Shown here: piece by piece, positions 49,954-58,970 of the stretch
How the letters are laid out: each line of letters opens with the position of its first letter
Position numbering within the stretch: the first letter of the stretch is position 1
From: Sphingobium sp. KCTC 72723
Lineage (GTDB): Bacteria > Pseudomonadota > Alphaproteobacteria > Sphingomonadales > Sphingomonadaceae
Assembly: GCF_014280435.1 (NCBI RefSeq)
Contig: NZ_CP060388.1
Location: forward strand, 1,798,001-1,862,000
DNA: 64,000 nt
Direction: 5' to 3'
Program-made: the position numbers and the translations under genes
The notes under the pieces: generated by a model
What the model saw: only the letters and a program-made list of their open reading frames with translations
Told to the model about the DNA's origin: nothing
Databases searched by the model: none

Positions 49954-50098
49954 ATGGCTTTTCATGCCCGATCTGAACCAACCGACTTTTCGACTTCATC
50001 GTTCAAGTCATTGCTGAATTTGCAGCGCTTTAACCATCCGTGCAAACCAGGCTTTCATCCCCTGTTCCTATGTATAGGCTCTACACAGGGGGGGTCCC

Positions 50099-50728
50099 AT
50101 GAAGATTTACGCTTGGATCGGCTTACTTTCAATTGCCGCGACTGCTCCTGCTCAGGCGCAGAATATCTATCATTTCTATGCGCCGGAAAGTGCCAGCGGG
50201 CCTGGTGAGCGCTACTTCCTGCCAGCTGGACATCCCGTTACGTTGCGAACACGAACGCAGGTTTCCACCAAGGACAACAAGCCGGGCGACCGCATCTATC
50301 TTGAAGTCGCCGAAAGCGTCCTCTTTCGCGATCAGGTCGTCATACCGGCTGGATCGCCGGTCACTGCCGAAGTGGCAGCGACACAGCGCAACGGCCATTT
50401 CGGTAAAAAGGGCAAGATCGAAATACGGTTGATAGAGGCGATGACGCCCAATGGTCCGGTGTCGCTGTCCGGTGCCGCCAATGATGAGGGCAAGAGCGGA
50501 ACGGTCGCCTCATTCGCGACGATCCTGTTGATTTCACCACTCGGTTTTCTGATCCACGGCACCAGCGCGCATATCCCGCCCGGCACCGTGGTCAACGCAC
50601 AAACCAACAGCGATCTGAAGTTCAGATGGTATCCCCGCAACGCAGCAGCCGAACAGGCCGTCGGTTACCGCGCGACAAATTCGGGGGAATTGGCACTCAG
50701 CGCATCGTCAGGCGCTCAGGCACAATAG
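50099..50728 (+). CDS. Secreted protein of unknown function
   Basis: A 209-residue protein with a signal peptide (about residues 1-20, cut after AQA|QN). The mature part is beta-rich: HPVTLRTRTQVSTKDNKPGDRIYLEVAESVLFRDQVVIPAGSPVTAEVAATQRNG and KGKIEIRLIEAMTPNGPVSLSG, resembling a beta-barrel or sandwich. A hydrophobic stretch near 140-155 (ATILLISPLGFLIHG) could touch a membrane. Local base composition is less GC-rich than its neighbours, and the start context (TATAGGCTCTACACAGGGGGGGTCCC) is unlike the rest of the window, so it may be a later arrival. No family recognised. Confidence 0.7.
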   Translation: MKIYAWIGLLSIAATAPAQAQNIYHFYAPESASGPGERYFLPAGHPVTLRTRTQVSTKDNKPGDRIYLEVAESVLFRDQVVIPAGSPVTAEVAATQRNGHFGKKGKIEIRLIEAMTPNGPVSLSGAANDEGKSGTVASFATILLISPLGFLIHGTSAHIPPGTVVNAQTNSDLKFRWYPRNAAAEQAVGYRATNSGELALSASSGAQAQ

Positions 50729-50737
50729 TAGCCCGCA

Positions 50738-50785
50738 GCGAAGCGGGGGCATGGCGCCGCATATCGACCCCCGCCCCCGCTTCGC
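50738..50785. terminator. Hairpin between convergent genes
   Basis: GCGAAGCGGGGG (50738-50749) pairs perfectly with CCCCCGCTTCGC (50774-50785). It lies in the 72-base gap between the secreted protein gene and the end of gcvPB and could end both transcripts, although no T-run follows in either direction. Confidence 0.55.
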
Positions 50786-50800
50786 CCGGAATCCACAGAG

Positions 50801-52372
50801 TCACTCGGCCGCCTGCGCCAGTGCCGGCTCGTTCCATGTCAGCACGGGTTTGCGCGCCGCCAGCGTTTCGTCCAGGCGACGGCGCGGGGCGTGATAGGGT
50901 GCGCCCTTCAGCAACTCGTCACCTGCCTTGGCGCGTTCCGCCAGGCTGCGCAGCGCCATGATGAACTGGTCGAGCGCGGCCTTGCTTTCCGTTTCGGTCG
51001 GTTCGACCAGCATCGCGCCATGGACGACCAACGGGAAATACATGGTCATCGGGTGGAAGCCTTCGTCGATCAGCCCCTTGGCGATGTCGAGCGTGGTGAA
51101 GCCGTCGGCCAGCCCCTTATCGCTGAAAAGCGCTTCGTGCATACACGGCCCGCTGGGACCGAAGGGTGCGTCCAGCACATCGTCCAGGCTGCGCAGGATA
51201 TAGTTGGCGTTAAGGACCGCGTCCTCCGCCACCTGGCGCAGGCCGTCCGCCCCATGGCTGAGGATATAGGCCAATGCGCGGGTGAACATGCCCATCTGGC
51301 CATGGAAGGCGACCATGCGGCCGAACGTCCCGGCATGATGATCCTGCGCTGACTCCTCCTCGATCAGGACGAACTGGTCGCCCTGCTTTTCCACGAAGGG
51401 GAGCGGTGCGAAGGGCGACAATGCCTCCGACAGAACGACCGGGCCGGAACCCGGACCGCCGCCGCCATGGGGGGTGGAGAAGGTCTTGTGCAGGTTGATG
51501 TGCATCGCATCGACGCCCAGGTCGCCGGGGCGGACCCGGCCGACGATGGCGTTGAAATTCGCGCCGTCGCAATAGACGAACGCGCCCGCAGCATGGACCG
51601 CGTCGGAAATCGTCTTGAGATCCCGCTCGAACAGGCCGCAAGTGTTGGGGTTGGTGATCATCACTGCTGCGACATCGGGACCAAGGCGAGCGGTCAGCGC
51701 CGCCAGATCGACCCGGCCTTCGGGCGTGGCGGGAATATCCTCGACCTTATAGCCGCAAAAGGCCGCTGTGGCAGGATTGGTGCCATGCGCGCTTTCGGGG
51801 ACCAGCACGACCGAGCGCGCGTCGCCGCGTGCTTCCAGCGCGGCGCGGATTGCCAGCAGTCCGCATAATTCGCCATGCGCGCCTGCCTTGGGCGACATCG
51901 CGACGGAGTGCATCCCGGTCAGCGTAACGAGCCACTCGGCCAGCTCATGAATTACCGCCAGCGCACCCTGCACCGTCGATTGCGGGCTGAGCGGGTGCAG
52001 GTCGGCAAAGCCGGGCATCCGCGCGACCTTTTCGTTAAGGCGCGGGTTGTGCTTCATCGTGCAACTGCCCAATGGGAACAGGCCCAGGTCGATGGCATAA
52101 TTCTGGCGCGACAGGCGGGTATAATGGCGCACCGTTTCCTGTTCCGACAGGCCGGGCAGGCCGATGCGATCCGTGCGGGCAAGGCCACCCAGACGGCTGG
52201 CGACATCAGGCGCGGCCGCGAAATCGACGCCGGTCGTGTCGGTCGACCCGATTTCGAAGATCAGCTTTTCTTCCAGCATCAGCGCGCGGTTGCCGGTGGC
52301 CGTCGCCGGGGCCATATGTGCATGGCTGACGGGTTCGGGGGTGGTCGGGCGACCTTCCTTCAACATGGTCAT
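50801..52372 (-). CDS. gcvPB: Glycine dehydrogenase (decarboxylating) subunit 2
   Basis: A 523-residue subunit of the P protein, which decarboxylates glycine with PLP and passes the aminomethyl group to GcvH. The PLP Lys is in [18 protein letters not shown] (about residues 290-306). The two-subunit form (PA plus PB) is found in many bacteria, while others fuse them. The start at 52372 overlaps the gcvPA stop (ATGA). Last gene of the gcv operon. Confidence 0.96.
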   Translation of the reverse strand: MTMLKEGRPTTPEPVSHAHMAPATATGNRALMLEEKLIFEIGSTDTTGVDFAAAPDVASRLGGLARTDRIGLPGLSEQETVRHYTRLSRQNYAIDLGLFPLGSCTMKHNPRLNEKVARMPGFADLHPLSPQSTVQGALAVIHELAEWLVTLTGMHSVAMSPKAGAHGELCGLLAIRAALEARGDARSVVLVPESAHGTNPATAAFCGYKVEDIPATPEGRVDLAALTARLGPDVAAVMITNPNTCGLFERDLKTISDAVHAAGAFVYCDGANFNAIVGRVRPGDLGVDAMHINLHKTFSTPHGGGGPGSGPVVLSEALSPFAPLPFVEKQGDQFVLIEEESAQDHHAGTFGRMVAFHGQMGMFTRALAYILSHGADGLRQVAEDAVLNANYILRSLDDVLDAPFGPSGPCMHEALFSDKGLADGFTTLDIAKGLIDEGFHPMTMYFPLVVHGAMLVEPTETESKAALDQFIMALRSLAERAKAGDELLKGAPYHAPRRRLDETLAARKPVLTWNEPALAQAAE

Positions 52373-53727
52373 GCCAGTTCCTCCTCAAGCGCGTTGGCCA
52401 GGATTTCAATATCCTCCGCCGTAACCGTTTCGGTGACTGCAACGATCAGTCCGTTGCCGATCGCCGGGGCGTGCGGGAACAGGCGACCGAGCGACACGCC
52501 GCCCAATACGCCCTTGTCCGCCAGCGTGCGGACGACGTCACGCGCATCCTTGTTCAGGACCAGCGTAAATTCGTTGAAGAAGCTGTCGTTGAGCAATGTC
52601 ACGCCCGGCACCTTGGCCAGACGGTTCGCCGCCTGACAGGCCAGCGCATGATTCAATTCCGCCAGTTCGCGCAAGCCCCGTTCGCCCAGCAGGGTCATGT
52701 GAACACTGAACGCCAGCGCACAAAGTCCTGAATTGGTGCAGATGTTCGACGTCGCTTTCTCTCGCCGGATATGCTGTTCGCGGGTGGACAGCGTCAGCAC
52801 GAAACCGCGCTGGCCCGCCGCATCCACCGTCTCGCCACACAGGCGGCCGGGCATCTGGCGGACATATTTCTGCTTGCAGGCGAACAGTCCCAGATAGGGA
52901 CCGCCAAATTGCAGGCCGACGCCAATCGACTGACCTTCGCCCACCACAATGTCTGCGCCCATCGCACCGGGTGCCTTGATCGCGCCCAGCGCAACCGGCT
53001 CTGTGACGACCGCGACCAGCAGCGCGCCTGCCGCATGGGCCGCATCGGCCAGCGGGGTCAGGTCGGCGATGCGGCCAAGAATGTCGGGATATTGGACGAC
53101 GACGCAGGACGTATCCTTGTCGATCGCGCCGATCAGCGCGTCGATGTCGGTGGCAGCGTCCAGCGTCGGCGCTTCATGCACGAGCATATCGCCGGTGAAT
53201 TTCGCCATCGTGTTGGCGACCGAAACATAATGGGGGTGCAGGCCCGACGACAGGATCGCCTTGCCCCGCTTGGTGATGCGCCGCGCCATGCCGATCGCTT
53301 CCCAGCAGGCAGTCGACCCGTCATACATGGAGGCGTTCGCCACGTCGCAGCCCAGCAGGCGCGCAACCTGCGTCTGAAATTCGAACAGCACCTGCAACGT
53401 GCCTTGCGCGATTTCCGGCTGATAGGGCGTATAGGCGGTCAGGAACTCGCCGCGCTGGATCAGATGATCGACGCTGGCGGGAACATGATGCTTATACGCA
53501 CCCGCCCCCAGGAAGAAAGGCGCGGACCCCGCCGACAGATTCTTCGCCGCCAGCCGGGCCATATGGCGTTCGACCGCCATTTCGCTGGCATGATCGGGCA
53601 GCCCGGCAATCTTGTCGGTCAGGCGAGCTTCGAGCGGAACATCCACGAACAGGTCGTCGATGGTCGCCGCGCCGATGACGGACAACATATCCTGCCGGTC
53701 AGTGTCGGTAAGGGGTAGGTAGCGCAT
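52369..53727 (-). CDS. gcvPA: Glycine dehydrogenase (decarboxylating) subunit 1
   Basis: A 452-residue partner of GcvPB. It begins [36 protein letters not shown] and contains [50 protein letters not shown], typical of this half, which lacks the PLP lysine. The ATG at 53727 has GGAG eight bases upstream, right after a UUCG-capped hairpin; an in-frame TTG at 53733 is less likely. It is followed by gcvPB with an ATGA overlap. Confidence 0.95.
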   Translation of the reverse strand: MRYLPLTDTDRQDMLSVIGAATIDDLFVDVPLEARLTDKIAGLPDHASEMAVERHMARLAAKNLSAGSAPFFLGAGAYKHHVPASVDHLIQRGEFLTAYTPYQPEIAQGTLQVLFEFQTQVARLLGCDVANASMYDGSTACWEAIGMARRITKRGKAILSSGLHPHYVSVANTMAKFTGDMLVHEAPTLDAATDIDALIGAIDKDTSCVVVQYPDILGRIADLTPLADAAHAAGALLVAVVTEPVALGAIKAPGAMGADIVVGEGQSIGVGLQFGGPYLGLFACKQKYVRQMPGRLCGETVDAAGQRGFVLTLSTREQHIRREKATSNICTNSGLCALAFSVHMTLLGERGLRELAELNHALACQAANRLAKVPGVTLLNDSFFNEFTLVLNKDARDVVRTLADKGVLGGVSLGRLFPHAPAIGNGLIVAVTETVTAEDIEILANALEEELA

Positions 53728-53739
53728 TTCCAAAACTCC

Positions 53740-53761
53740 CCCCTCCCTCGAAAGGGAGGGG
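53740..53761 (-). promoter_or_regulatory. UUCG-capped hairpin between gcvH and gcvPA
   Basis: On the minus-strand RNA, CCCCUCCCU (53761-53753) pairs with AGGGAGGGG (53748-53740) around a UUCG tetraloop. It lies in the 44-base gcvH-gcvPA gap, directly before the GGGGGGAG ribosome site of gcvPA. It could tune gcvPA translation or stop mRNA decay. Fold seen; effect inferred. Confidence 0.75.
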
Positions 53762-53771
53762 CTATGATTGA

Positions 53772-54143
53772 TTAAAGCGAGGCCACGAACTTCTTGTAGG
53801 CTGCTTCGGTCATCAGCCCTTCCAGCTCGCTGGTGTCGGCGATGCGCAGTTTGAAGAACCAGCCATCTTCTTCGGCGTCGCTGTTGACCAGCGCGGGCTC
53901 ATCCTCGAGCGCGCCATTGGCTTCGACCACTTCGCCCGAAATCGGGGCGAACACGTCGGACGCGGCCTTGACCGATTCCACCACGGCGGCGTCGTCGCCC
54001 TTGTCGAAGGTCGTGCCTTCGGCGGGCAATTCCACAAACACGATGTCGCCCAGTTGTTCCTGCGCATAATCGGTGATGCCGACGGTCGCGATGTCGCCCG
54101 ACACGTCGATCCATTCATGTTCGTCGGTAAAATAACGGCTCAT
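53772..54143 (-). CDS. gcvH: Glycine cleavage system H protein
   Basis: A 123-residue lipoylated carrier. The lipoyl Lys is in [40 protein letters not shown], the ESVKA motif at about residues 60-64. It accepts the aminomethyl group from GcvP and hands it to GcvT. The start [14 protein letters not shown] is the usual one, with GGGGAG before it. Length is normal. Confidence 0.97.
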   Translation of the reverse strand: MSRYFTDEHEWIDVSGDIATVGITDYAQEQLGDIVFVELPAEGTTFDKGDDAAVVESVKAASDVFAPISGEVVEANGALEDEPALVNSDAEEDGWFFKLRIADTSELEGLMTEAAYKKFVASL

Positions 54144-54185
54144 GATATTCTCCCCTCGGAGTGATGTGCTTGAAAATTCGAAAGC

Positions 54186-55355
54186 TCAGGCTTTGCGGCG
54201 ATATTGATGGGGAACGAACGGCATTTGCGCAACCACAGCTGCAATCCGCTTGCCACGCACTTCGATGTCCAACGCCGTGTCGATCGCCGCATGGGGCAGG
54301 CTTACCCAGCCCATGGCGATCGGCGCGCCGACGCTGGGCGCGAACCCGCCGGACGTGACTTCGCCGACCAACACGTCACCGGCATAGATGGACGCCCCTT
54401 CCCGCGCGGGCAACCGCCCTTCGATCCGCAGACCCACGCGCCTGGCGCCCGGACCATCGGCCAGTTCCTTCATGACGCGGGCGTGGCCGATAAAGCCGCC
54501 TTCCTCGCGCCGCCGCTTTTGAATGGCAAAGCCCAGATCCGCGCCAATCGTGCTGACCGCAGGGCTAAGGTCATGGCCATAGAGCGGCAGCCCCGCCTCC
54601 AGCCGCAGCGAATCGCGCGCGCCAAGGCCAATCGGCTTGACCTGCGGCAGGGCGCACAGCGCATCGGCGAAAGCGACACAGGCGTCGCCGGGCAGGCTGA
54701 TTTCGAAACCATCCTCGCCAGTATAGCCCGAACGGCTGATCCACAGCGGCACGCCGTCCCAATCGAACGCCCCGCACTGCATGAAAAGCAGGTCGGCGGT
54801 GTCGGGGATCAGCGTCGCCATGGCTTCGCCCGCCTGCGGTCCCTGCAACGCCAGCAGCGCCTGATCGGCCATATGGTTCATGGTGACGTCATCGGGCAGA
54901 TGTTCGATCATCCAGCCGATATCGTCATATTTGGTCGCGCCGTTGACGACCATATAGATCGCCGCGTCGTCGAATGCGCCACCCGTTTCGCCGGGGACAT
55001 TGGGACGCGACACCATCAGGTCGTCAAGGATACCACCATCAGCGTCCAGCAGCATGGAATAGCGCTGCCGAAATGGTTTCAATCGCTTGATATCGCTTGG
55101 CAATAGGGTTTCCAGCGCGTCATCCACGCCTTCGCCCGAAAAGGTCAGTTGCCCCATATGGCTGACGTCGAACAGCCCCGCATGTTCGCGGGTCCAGCTA
55201 TGTTCGGCCATGATGCCATCATATTGGATAGGCATGTGATAGCCCGCGAAACCGACCATCCGCGCGCCACGGGCGCGGTGCCAGGCGTCGAGCGGCAGCG
55301 TGTCGAGCGGAGCCTCTTCGAAAGGAGCGGTAGCATCGTTAGTCGGGGCGGTCAT
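54186..55355 (-). CDS. gcvT: Aminomethyltransferase (glycine cleavage T protein)
   Basis: A 389-residue enzyme that moves the aminomethyl carbon to tetrahydrofolate, releasing ammonia. Key blocks are MVGFAGYHMPIQYDG near the start, HTAGLFDVSHMGQ-like EHAGLFDVSHMGQL, and SRSGYTGEDGFEIS in the middle. It is the first gene of the operon, behind the tandem glycine riboswitch, with GGAAAGG as its ribosome site. Length is normal for the alphaproteobacterial form. Confidence 0.96.
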   Translation of the reverse strand: MTAPTNDATAPFEEAPLDTLPLDAWHRARGARMVGFAGYHMPIQYDGIMAEHSWTREHAGLFDVSHMGQLTFSGEGVDDALETLLPSDIKRLKPFRQRYSMLLDADGGILDDLMVSRPNVPGETGGAFDDAAIYMVVNGATKYDDIGWMIEHLPDDVTMNHMADQALLALQGPQAGEAMATLIPDTADLLFMQCGAFDWDGVPLWISRSGYTGEDGFEISLPGDACVAFADALCALPQVKPIGLGARDSLRLEAGLPLYGHDLSPAVSTIGADLGFAIQKRRREEGGFIGHARVMKELADGPGARRVGLRIEGRLPAREGASIYAGDVLVGEVTSGGFAPSVGAPIAMGWVSLPHAAIDTALDIEVRGKRIAAVVAQMPFVPHQYRRKA

Positions 55356-55392
55356 CGGACGGCCTTTCCGTAAGAGGGCATGGCAACGCGCA

Positions 55393-55410
55393 GTCCGGCC
55401 CGAACCGGAC
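55393..55410 (-). promoter_or_regulatory. Expression-platform hairpin before gcvT
   Basis: GTCCGG (55410-55405 on the RNA) pairs with CCGGAC (55398-55393) around a TTCGGG loop, between the riboswitch and the gcvT ribosome site. There is no T-run, so it probably acts on translation or by Rho rather than as an intrinsic terminator. Confidence 0.5.
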
Positions 55411-55428
55411 CATATTGTTCGTTACCCC

Positions 55429-55622
55429 CTCTGTCACGGAACCTGAGAGCTTTGACCAGCGACCTTGCGGTCCCATGGCTTACCCCTTCGGTGGGACGGC
55501 ATGATCCGTCCGCTTTCCAGAGTGCCTGCGCGCGATGCGGTCCTTTGGCCTGAGAGATTCCGGGGCGGTTGCTCCTTCGGCGACGGGCCTGGCCTGAAAG
55601 GCCGCCCATGCTCTCCCGCATC
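55429..55622 (-). promoter_or_regulatory. Tandem glycine riboswitch upstream of gcvTHP
   Basis: Two glycine aptamers follow each other on the minus strand. Aptamer 1 (55622-55534) is closed by GATGCGG/CCGCATC and shows GGGAGAGC, GCCGAAGGAGCAA and TCTCTCAGGC. Aptamer 2 (55523-55429) starts ACTCTGGAAAG, has ACCGAAGGGGTAAGCC and GCTCTCAGGTTCC, and is closed by CTCTG/CAGAG. The motifs are those of the gcvT-type riboswitch, which turns the operon on when glycine is in excess. It fills the 330-base gap between gcvT and dgt. Confidence 0.93.
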
Positions 55623-55686
55623 GTGCCCGCTGACGAATCCTCGTCACCGGAGACTGGCTTTGCATTGCGTCAAACGACGGGGCGCG

Positions 55687-56859
55687 TCAATCGGCGGAAA
55701 GCGCCGCGAGCGCATCTGACCCAAATATTTCCGCATGGCGCTTTTCGGCGTAGCGGTCGGTCATGCCGGCGATGAAGTCGGCGATGTGGCGGCTGCGCGC
55801 GGGTTCCTGCGCCCCGCAATCGTCGCGCCATTCGCCGGGCATCCGCGACGGATCGGCCTGATAGGCGGCGAACAGGTCGGTGACGATCACCCGCGCCCGG
55901 TCGGCCGCTGCCAACTGTTCGGGATGATGATAAAGCGTGGCATACATGAAGCGCTTGAGGTCGCGCTCCTGCGCCGCCAGTTCGGGCGAGAAGGCGACCA
56001 GCGTGCGGCCGAGAGCGCGCACATCCTCCACCGTTTCGACGCCCGATTGTGCGATATTGTCGCGGGTCGATGCGATCAGGTCATTGGCCATCACGCCAAT
56101 CTGTTCGCGCACCAGTTCGCGCAGCAATTTGTCCGCCGCGACATCGGGATAGCGCGCCCGCACCCGGTCCCAGCATCGCGCCACGAACGGCACCTCTAGC
56201 AACTGGTCCAGCGTCAGCAACCCGGCGCGCAGGCCATCGTCAATGTCATGATTGTCATAGGCGATGTCGTCGGCAATCGCGGCCAGTTGCGCCTCCAGCG
56301 AGGCATGGCTGGTCAGATCAAGCGGCATCATCGCGTCCAGTTCGCGCATCGCCCAACCGGGGTTGGCAACCGGCCCATTATGCTTGGCCAGCCCTTCGAG
56401 CATTTCCCAGCTAAGGTTCAGCCCCCGAAAACGCGGATAGGGGCTTTCCAGCAGCATCAGCGTGCGCAGCGTATGGGCGTTATGATCGAACCCGCCATGC
56501 GCCTCCATTGCCGCTTCCAGCGCATCTTCGCCTGCATGGCCGAACGGCGGATGGCCGATGTCGTGCGCCAGACACAACGCCTCAGTCAGATCCTCGTTCA
56601 GGCCCAGCGTGCGCGCGGTGGTGCGGCCGATCTGCGCGACTTCCAGACTGTGGGTCAGGCGGACGCGGAAATGATCGCCATCGGGCGACACGAACACCTG
56701 CGTCTTGTGGCGCAAGCGACGAAACGCGATCGAATGGATGATCCGGTCCCGGTCGCGCTGGAACATGTCGCGCGGGCCGCGCACTTCCCCGCCCGGTTCG
56801 GGGTGGAGGCGGCCCCGGCTGGCGGCGGGGTGGCTGGCATAGGAGGCAAGGATCGTCAT
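55687..56859 (-). CDS. dgt: Deoxyguanosinetriphosphate triphosphohydrolase-like protein
   Basis: A 390-residue HD-domain dNTPase. The metal site residues are in FRVRLTHSLEVAQIGR, then LCLAHDIGHPPFGHAGEDAL (the HD pair), with EAQLAAIADDIAYDNHDIDDGL carrying the late Asp. This is the shorter type-2 form common in alphaproteobacteria, not the long enteric Dgt. It lowers dNTP pools. The start MTILASYASHPAASRGR at 56859 follows GTAAGAGGG, and the gene lies 11 bases after the TPR/SPOR gene, so both are likely one unit. Confidence 0.93.
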   Translation of the reverse strand: MTILASYASHPAASRGRLHPEPGGEVRGPRDMFQRDRDRIIHSIAFRRLRHKTQVFVSPDGDHFRVRLTHSLEVAQIGRTTARTLGLNEDLTEALCLAHDIGHPPFGHAGEDALEAAMEAHGGFDHNAHTLRTLMLLESPYPRFRGLNLSWEMLEGLAKHNGPVANPGWAMRELDAMMPLDLTSHASLEAQLAAIADDIAYDNHDIDDGLRAGLLTLDQLLEVPFVARCWDRVRARYPDVAADKLLRELVREQIGVMANDLIASTRDNIAQSGVETVEDVRALGRTLVAFSPELAAQERDLKRFMYATLYHHPEQLAAADRARVIVTDLFAAYQADPSRMPGEWRDDCGAQEPARSRHIADFIAGMTDRYAEKRHAEIFGSDALAALSAD

Positions 56860-56870
56860 CAAACGCCCTC

Positions 56871-58769
56871 TTACTGGCCGCCCAGCCGTTCGACCACCTC
56901 TCCCGCATCGCTTTTCCACGCAAAGGCGTCGCCGCCCGCCGCCTTGATCTTATCCTCCAACGCCTTGGCACGGGCGAAGCCGGGGAATGGCCCCACCAGC
57001 AGGCGGTTGGTGCGCCCCCAACTGGCGCTCCACCCGTCCTGCGCGGAAAGGCTGTCATATTTCTTGCGCAGCGCCTTCATCGTGAAGGACAGGCCGGACT
57101 TGCTGGCCCCGGTGCCGACCTGAAGCCAGTTGCGCGCCGGGTTGGCGGCCAGTTTCTTCTTCTCCTCGGCTTCCTTCTTCGCCTTGGCATCGGCTTCCGC
57201 TTTGGCCTTGGCAAGGGCAGCCTTTTTCGCCTTATCAGCGGCCAGTGCCGCCGCGCTCTGGCGTTCGGCGCGGCGGGCAGCCTGCAAGGCGGCGATTTCG
57301 GTCAGGTCTACCGCCGCGACACTCGACTGCCGTTCGGCATCCGGCACGTCGATCGCGCGAATGATGTCGGCCAGAGTGCGGGTCGCCTGCGGATCAGGCT
57401 GCGGCGCGGCGGCAGGCGGAGGCGCGGCGGTTTCCTGCGCGGGCGGCGTTGCGGCGGGTGCCGGGACTGATGCCGGGACTGATGACTGTGCCAGCGTGAT
57501 GGCATTGAGCGCCTGAGCGGGCGCGGGCTGGCTGGCGGCAGGGGCGGAAGCGGGCGGCATATCGACCGAATCGAAACCGGGCGCGGGCGGTCCCTGCACG
57601 GGGCCGCTGGGGGCCATCGCCTGACGCACCGGATCGACCGGCGCTGGGGTCGGCTGGACGGTTTGCGCAGGCGGCGTCGCCGGCGGCACGGGGGAAGGAG
57701 CAGGCGTGGGCGCTGGCGTGGGCTGAACCATGGGCCTGGGCGCAACTGCGGTTGCCGCTAGCGATGCAGGCTGCGGCGCGGGCGCGCGGGCGATCGTTTG
57801 CACGGGCGCTGCAACAGGTGTGGCGGGTGTCGTCTGCGCCCGCGCCACCCGTGTCGCTTCGCGGCGCAGGCGTTGCTCTTCCGCGCGGCGGGCGCGGCGA
57901 TCCTGCATCGTTTCCCCGCGTGCAGGGCGTGTCGGCGCAGCGGCCACCACGACGGGGGCTGCCGCCACGACCGGCGCAACATTGCCCGGCGCGGGCGCAG
58001 TCGGCGTGACTGCCGCGATGCTGGTGCCGATCTGCGTCGGGAAATGGCCGAAATGCACCGCCGCTGCCTTTTGCGCGGGGGTCAGATAGGGCATTTTGGC
58101 CATGTAGGGGGTGATCGCAGCGGCCAGTTGCGCGGGCATCGTCTGCACCGCAATCTTGCGCGCATCGTCCTGCCGGTTGTTCATTGCCAGAATGAAGGCG
58201 CGATATCGCCACGCCGCCCGGTCGCTCTTGTAGAATAGAGGCTGCATCACGTTGTCCGATGCCTCGACCTGACCGGCTATACCCAGCGACGCGGCGTAAC
58301 GACGGATCAGTTCGGCATCGTCCGGCGTCTTTTGCAACGCCGCCTGATAATCGCGCTGCGCCCCGGCCTGATCCCCGGTCATGTCGCGCGCCAGCCCGCG
58401 ATCGGCCAGCAGAGTCGCGTCGGGATAGCCAAGCCGGCCCGCCTGGTCGAACAGGCGCAGCGCTTCGGCCGGATTTTGCAGTTTCAGGTTCACGCGCGCC
58501 AACCCGGCCTTGATCCGGCCATTGCCGCTTTCGATCGCGTCGGCACGCGCGTAGAAACCCGCGGCAGCGCGCGGATCATCCAGCGCCAGCGCCGCTTCCC
58601 CTGCCCCGATCAGCGCGGTGACATCGCGTGGATTGCCCGCCAGCCGCGCCAGATTGGCATTGAGGTCCGCCGCACCCAGCGGTCGGACCAGTTGCGACTG
58701 ATCGGTTTGCGCCTGCGCGCCCGAAGCCAGCAGCAAGCCACACAGGAACGACGGGAAAAAGAGTTTCAC
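56871..58769 (-). CDS. TPR and SPOR domain protein, cell-envelope
   Basis: A 632-residue exported protein. The signal peptide spans about residues 1-20 (cut after AQA|QT). TPR-like helices cover about 25-230 (GEAALALDDPRAAAGFYARADAIESGNG). A long Pro/Ala-rich linker (about 255-480) and a charged coiled coil (AKAKAEADAKAKKEAEEKKKL) lead to a SPOR domain at about 550-625 (NWLQVGTGASKSG to WSASWGRTNRLLVGPFPG) that binds denuded septal peptidoglycan. Start is GTG at 58769 with AAGG upstream. It lies downstream of ftsZ, so a role at the division septum is likely. Confidence 0.85.
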   Translation of the reverse strand: MKLFFPSFLCGLLLASGAQAQTDQSQLVRPLGAADLNANLARLAGNPRDVTALIGAGEAALALDDPRAAAGFYARADAIESGNGRIKAGLARVNLKLQNPAEALRLFDQAGRLGYPDATLLADRGLARDMTGDQAGAQRDYQAALQKTPDDAELIRRYAASLGIAGQVEASDNVMQPLFYKSDRAAWRYRAFILAMNNRQDDARKIAVQTMPAQLAAAITPYMAKMPYLTPAQKAAAVHFGHFPTQIGTSIAAVTPTAPAPGNVAPVVAAAPVVVAAAPTRPARGETMQDRRARRAEEQRLRREATRVARAQTTPATPVAAPVQTIARAPAPQPASLAATAVAPRPMVQPTPAPTPAPSPVPPATPPAQTVQPTPAPVDPVRQAMAPSGPVQGPPAPGFDSVDMPPASAPAASQPAPAQALNAITLAQSSVPASVPAPAATPPAQETAAPPPAAAPQPDPQATRTLADIIRAIDVPDAERQSSVAAVDLTEIAALQAARRAERQSAAALAADKAKKAALAKAKAEADAKAKKEAEEKKKLAANPARNWLQVGTGASKSGLSFTMKALRKKYDSLSAQDGWSASWGRTNRLLVGPFPGFARAKALEDKIKAAGGDAFAWKSDAGEVVERLGGQ

Positions 58770-58885
58770 AGCAGCGCCTTAAAGCGAAGGCCGGTCAGGC
58801 TGCCCGAAGGACCGTCGCATGAATCGAGAACGGAAACGACGTTCGACCTAGCCGATACCGGCATGAATGGGAAATTGCCGGAACG

Positions 58886-58925
58886 AAAAAGCGCGCCGGG
58901 TCGCCTTGAACGACCGACGGCGCGC
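58886..58925 (-). terminator. Rho-independent terminator after ftsZ
   Basis: On the minus strand GCGCGCCG (58925-58918) pairs with CGGCGCGC (58898-58891), with a second GGTCG/CGACC stem inside, and the last arm runs into TTTTTCG (58890-58884). It lies 45 bases after the ftsZ stop, in a 200-base gap before the TPR/SPOR gene. Confidence 0.88.
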
Positions 58926-58970
58926 TGTGACGGGCGCACGCACCGGGTGCGCTGCCCTGATCGTCTTGGA

